NCBI GenBank assembly: GCA_020201485.1 | Contig: JAIVGT010000083.1 | Location: 1-6,262, forward strand | Direction of reading: 5' to 3' | DNA: 6,262 nucleotides | Source of the DNA: Halobacteriales archaeon | Lineage (GTDB): Archaea > Thermoplasmatota > SW-10-69-26 > JACQPN01 > JAIVGT01 | Shown: positions 4,813-6,262 of the stretch, one piece after another | How the letters are laid out: each line of letters opens with the position of its first letter | Position numbering within the stretch: the stretch's first letter is position 1 | Program-made: the position numbers and the translations under genes | The notes under the pieces: generated by a model | Seen by the model: the letters and a program-made list of their open reading frames with translations, nothing else | What the model was told of the DNA's origin: nothing | The model's database searches: none

Positions 4813-5241
4813 GTGGACCTCGACGTGCATGCCCAGCGCTCGATGGATGGCTGGCGCTGCGAGGTCACGCTGCGCGAGGCAAGCCGCGCGCGCACGTACC
4901 ACGTCCGCGTGCCCGAGGTCGCGTGGCAGCGCATCACGCACGGCCGCGCGCCCGTGGAGGAGCTGGTGCGCGCGAGCTTCGCCTTCCTGCTGGAGCGCGA
5001 GGGCGCGGAGCGCATCCTGCCCGCGTTCGAGATCACGGTCATCCCGACGTTATGGCGGCCCTTCGAAGGAGGACCACGGATGCCGGAATGCGTGGAGTGC
5101 GGTCACGACCTGCGGTTGAACGTTCCGATGCAAGGCGAGATTGTGCCTTGCCCCGACTGCGGCGTGGACCTCGAGGTGACGCTCCTCGCCCCCCTCACGC
5201 TCGCCCTGGCGCCCGAGGAGCAGGAAGACTGGGGCGAGTGA
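4813..5241 (+). CDS. small conserved protein joined in frame to LysW (142-aa reading)
   Basis: The first 86 or so residues look like a small uncharacterised family: a strand pair (DLDVHAQRSMDGWRCEVTLRE), HVRVPEVAWQRITHGR, a helix VEELVRASFAFLLEREGAE and an end FEITVIPTLWRPFEG. Homologues, as I recall them, are free-standing proteins of roughly this length ending just after the 'VI' strand. Here no stop codon follows. The frame runs through Gly-Gly-Pro-Arg straight into the LysW Met at residue 90 and shares LysW's stop. It may be a true fusion, a case of internal initiation producing both a fused and a free LysW, or a lost stop through mutation or assembly error. Translation begins with GTG directly after the nuclease TGA, with no convincing Shine-Dalgarno, so coupled re-initiation is likely. 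The role of the N-terminal domain is unknown. Confidence 0.75.
   Translation: MDLDVHAQRSMDGWRCEVTLREASRARTYHVRVPEVAWQRITHGRAPVEELVRASFAFLLEREGAERILPAFEITVIPTLWRPFEGGPRMPECVECGHDLRLNVPMQGEIVPCPDCGVDLEVTLLAPLTLALAPEEQEDWGE
5065..5073 (+). promoter_or_regulatory. Shine-Dalgarno before the lysW start
   Basis: GAAGGAGGA lies 6 nt before the ATG at 5080, a near-ideal ribosome binding site. It is embedded in the codons for Glu-Gly-Gly of the upstream open frame. It is the best such site in the window and decides the lysW start: LysW can be initiated on its own even though the upstream frame is continuous. Confidence 0.75.
5080..5241 (+). CDS. lysW: LysW, alpha-aminoadipate/lysine biosynthesis carrier protein
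   Basis: A 53-residue acidic carrier of the AAA lysine pathway, at the usual family length when read from the internal Met. It has the expected zinc ribbon (Cys4-x2-Cys7 and Cys24-x2-Cys27, as in ECVECG and CPDCG) and the hallmark C-terminal EDWGE. The gamma-carboxyl of the last Glu is linked by LysX to the amino group of alpha-aminoadipate. This protects the amine while LysZ, LysY and LysJ act, and LysK releases lysine. In some archaea the same carrier also serves ornithine synthesis. All key residues are present. Because the working end is the C terminus, an N-terminal extension (see the overlapping 142-residue reading) need not destroy function. Homocitrate synthase follows after 6 nt in the same frame, consistent with a lysine operon whose remaining genes lie to the right. 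Confidence 0.93.
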   Translation: MPECVECGHDLRLNVPMQGEIVPCPDCGVDLEVTLLAPLTLALAPEEQEDWGE

Positions 5242-5247
5242 AGGTCC

Positions 5248-6262
5248 ATGGTCGACATCCTGGACAGCACGCTGCGTGAGGGGGAGCAGACGCGGGGCGT
5301 GGCGTTCCGCCTCGAGGACAAGCTCGCCATCGCGCAGCGGCTCGACGCGCTCGGCGTGCGGCACATCGAGGCGGGCCATCCCGCCGTGAGCCCGCGCATC
5401 GGGGAGGCGGTGCGCAGCGTTGCCCGCCTCGGCCTGCGCGCGGAGGTCGTGGCGCATGCGCGCGCCATGCGGAGCGATGTCGAGGCCGCCCTCGCCTGCG
5501 ACGTTGCCTGGGTCGGCATCTTCTTCAGCGTCGCGGACCGCAGGCTGGAGCAGCAGTTCCGCAAGGACGAGGCCCAAGCCATCGCCCTCGTGACCGACGT
5601 CGTCCAATACGCGCGCGACCACGGGCTGCGCGTGCGCTACACGCCCGAGGACACGGTGCGCAGCGACTATGGCCGCGTCGTGCGCGTGGCGCGGGCGGCG
5701 GTCGAAGCGGGGGCGGACCGCATCAGCGTCGCGGACACGACCGGCCACATGACGCCCTTGCGCATGCACGACTTCGTCGCGCGGCTCCGCCAGGACCTGC
5801 CGGGCACGGGCATCCATGCCCACTGCCACAACGACCTCGGCATGGCGGTGGCGAACGCGCTGGCCGCGGCGGACGCAGGCGCGGTCGTCGTGGATGCGTG
5901 CGTCAACGGCCTAGGGGAGCGGGCTGGCATCGCCGACCTCAGCACGCTCGCGACGGCGCTCACGCTCAAGCACGAGGCCGCGCCGAAGCTGGCCCTGGAC
6001 GAGCTGCCGGCGCTCGCCGAGCGCGTTGCGCGGGCGAGCGGCATCCCCGTGTCCGCCCTCGCGCCCGTCGTCGGCCGCAACGCGTTCAGCCACAACGCCG
6101 GCCTGCACGTGAGCGCCGTGCTGCAGCACCCGGGGCATTACGAGAGCGTGCCCGCAGCGCTCGTCGGGAGGGAGCGCTACATCGTCGTGGACCAGTTCAG
6201 CGGCCGCGACGCCGTGCGGCACCGCCTGGAGCAGCTCGGGACGCGGCCGAGCGATGCGGAGG
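5248..6262 (+). CDS. homocitrate synthase (AAA lysine pathway), 3' end cut off
   Basis: The first 338 residues of a DRE-TIM acyltransferase that condenses acetyl-CoA with a 2-oxo acid, here most likely 2-oxoglutarate to homocitrate, the first step of AAA lysine synthesis. Visible: DSTLREGEQ (6-14), EAGHP (41-45), VVAH (67-70), ADTTGHMTP (162-170), metal ligands His192 and His194 in HCHND, NGLGERAG (220-227), and the second-domain motif AFSHNAGLH (279-287) with a late GR-A (319-322). His70 aligns, as I recall, with the His that binds 2-oxoglutarate in Thermus homocitrate synthase. By motif alone, isopropylmalate or citramalate synthase is possible; position directly behind lysW favours homocitrate synthase. 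The ATG at 5248, just before the DSTLREGEQ motif, is the natural start, with a modest GAAGG before it. Perhaps 40-60 residues are missing beyond the window. Confidence 0.88.
   Translation, partial: MVDILDSTLREGEQTRGVAFRLEDKLAIAQRLDALGVRHIEAGHPAVSPRIGEAVRSVARLGLRAEVVAHARAMRSDVEAALACDVAWVGIFFSVADRRLEQQFRKDEAQAIALVTDVVQYARDHGLRVRYTPEDTVRSDYGRVVRVARAAVEAGADRISVADTTGHMTPLRMHDFVARLRQDLPGTGIHAHCHNDLGMAVANALAAADAGAVVVDACVNGLGERAGIADLSTLATALTLKHEAAPKLALDELPALAERVARASGIPVSALAPVVGRNAFSHNAGLHVSAVLQHPGHYESVPAALVGRERYIVVDQFSGRDAVRHRLEQLGTRPSDAE

Noticed and set aside
3727..4941. 404-codon minus-strand open frame opposite the nuclease
   Set aside because: His/Arg/Leu/Val-rich shadow with no domain, lying over the well-supported nuclease gene.
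3891..5279. 462-codon plus-strand open frame in another phase
   Set aside because: Overlaps the nuclease, small-domain and LysW genes. Arg/Ala/Pro/His-rich with no recognisable motif.
5050..5829. 259-codon minus-strand open frame opposite LysW and homocitrate synthase
   Set aside because: No domain, and the plus strand carries catalytic motifs throughout.

Overview
The window is 6.26 kb of very GC-rich, densely coding chromosomal DNA. I see no rRNA, tRNA, CRISPR array or insertion sequence. The clearest marker is a LysW carrier gene followed at once by a homocitrate-synthase-type gene, which is the start of the LysW-dependent alpha-aminoadipate (AAA) lysine route. That route is known from Thermus/Deinococcus and many archaea. 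Several minus-strand genes have a short AT-rich island about 25-45 nt before the start codon and almost no leader, which looks archaeal. My best guess is a high-GC archaeon, perhaps Thermoplasmatota-like. A Thermus-like or other bacterium is not excluded, because one terminator has a hairpin plus T-tract and lysW has a clear Shine-Dalgarno sequence.

Layout. On the plus strand, 14-382 encodes a small PH-like protein. It is tail to tail, 6 bp between stops, with a minus-strand block read right to left: a SirB1-type transglutaminase-fold/TPR protein (3054-2191), a JAMM/MPN+ metalloprotease (2154-1765), a ZIP-family metal transporter (1707-757) and an ABM-fold protein (688-389). Upstream of these, also on the minus strand, lies a 177-residue protein (3760-3227) with a short helical head and a 130-residue tail free of K, R, D and E and rich in Tyr, Pro and Ala. 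A hairpin/T-tract terminator closes it.

Divergently, on the plus strand from about 3913 to the window end, four coding segments lie in the same frame: an iron-sulfur-type PD-(D/E)XK nuclease, a small conserved protein, LysW, and homocitrate synthase (cut by the window end). The small protein has no stop codon before LysW. Read literally they form one 142-residue fusion, but a strong Shine-Dalgarno lies inside the ORF just before the LysW Met, so free LysW could also be made.

How the genes work together: homocitrate synthase would make the first intermediate of the AAA pathway, and LysW would carry AAA and later intermediates on its C-terminal Glu. The other lysine genes are presumably beyond the right edge. 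The minus-strand genes look like ordinary housekeeping and accessory genes with no evident link to lysine. The points most worth a second look are the DUF-LysW in-frame join, the uncharged aromatic low-complexity protein, and the solitary Fe-S nuclease beside lysine genes.
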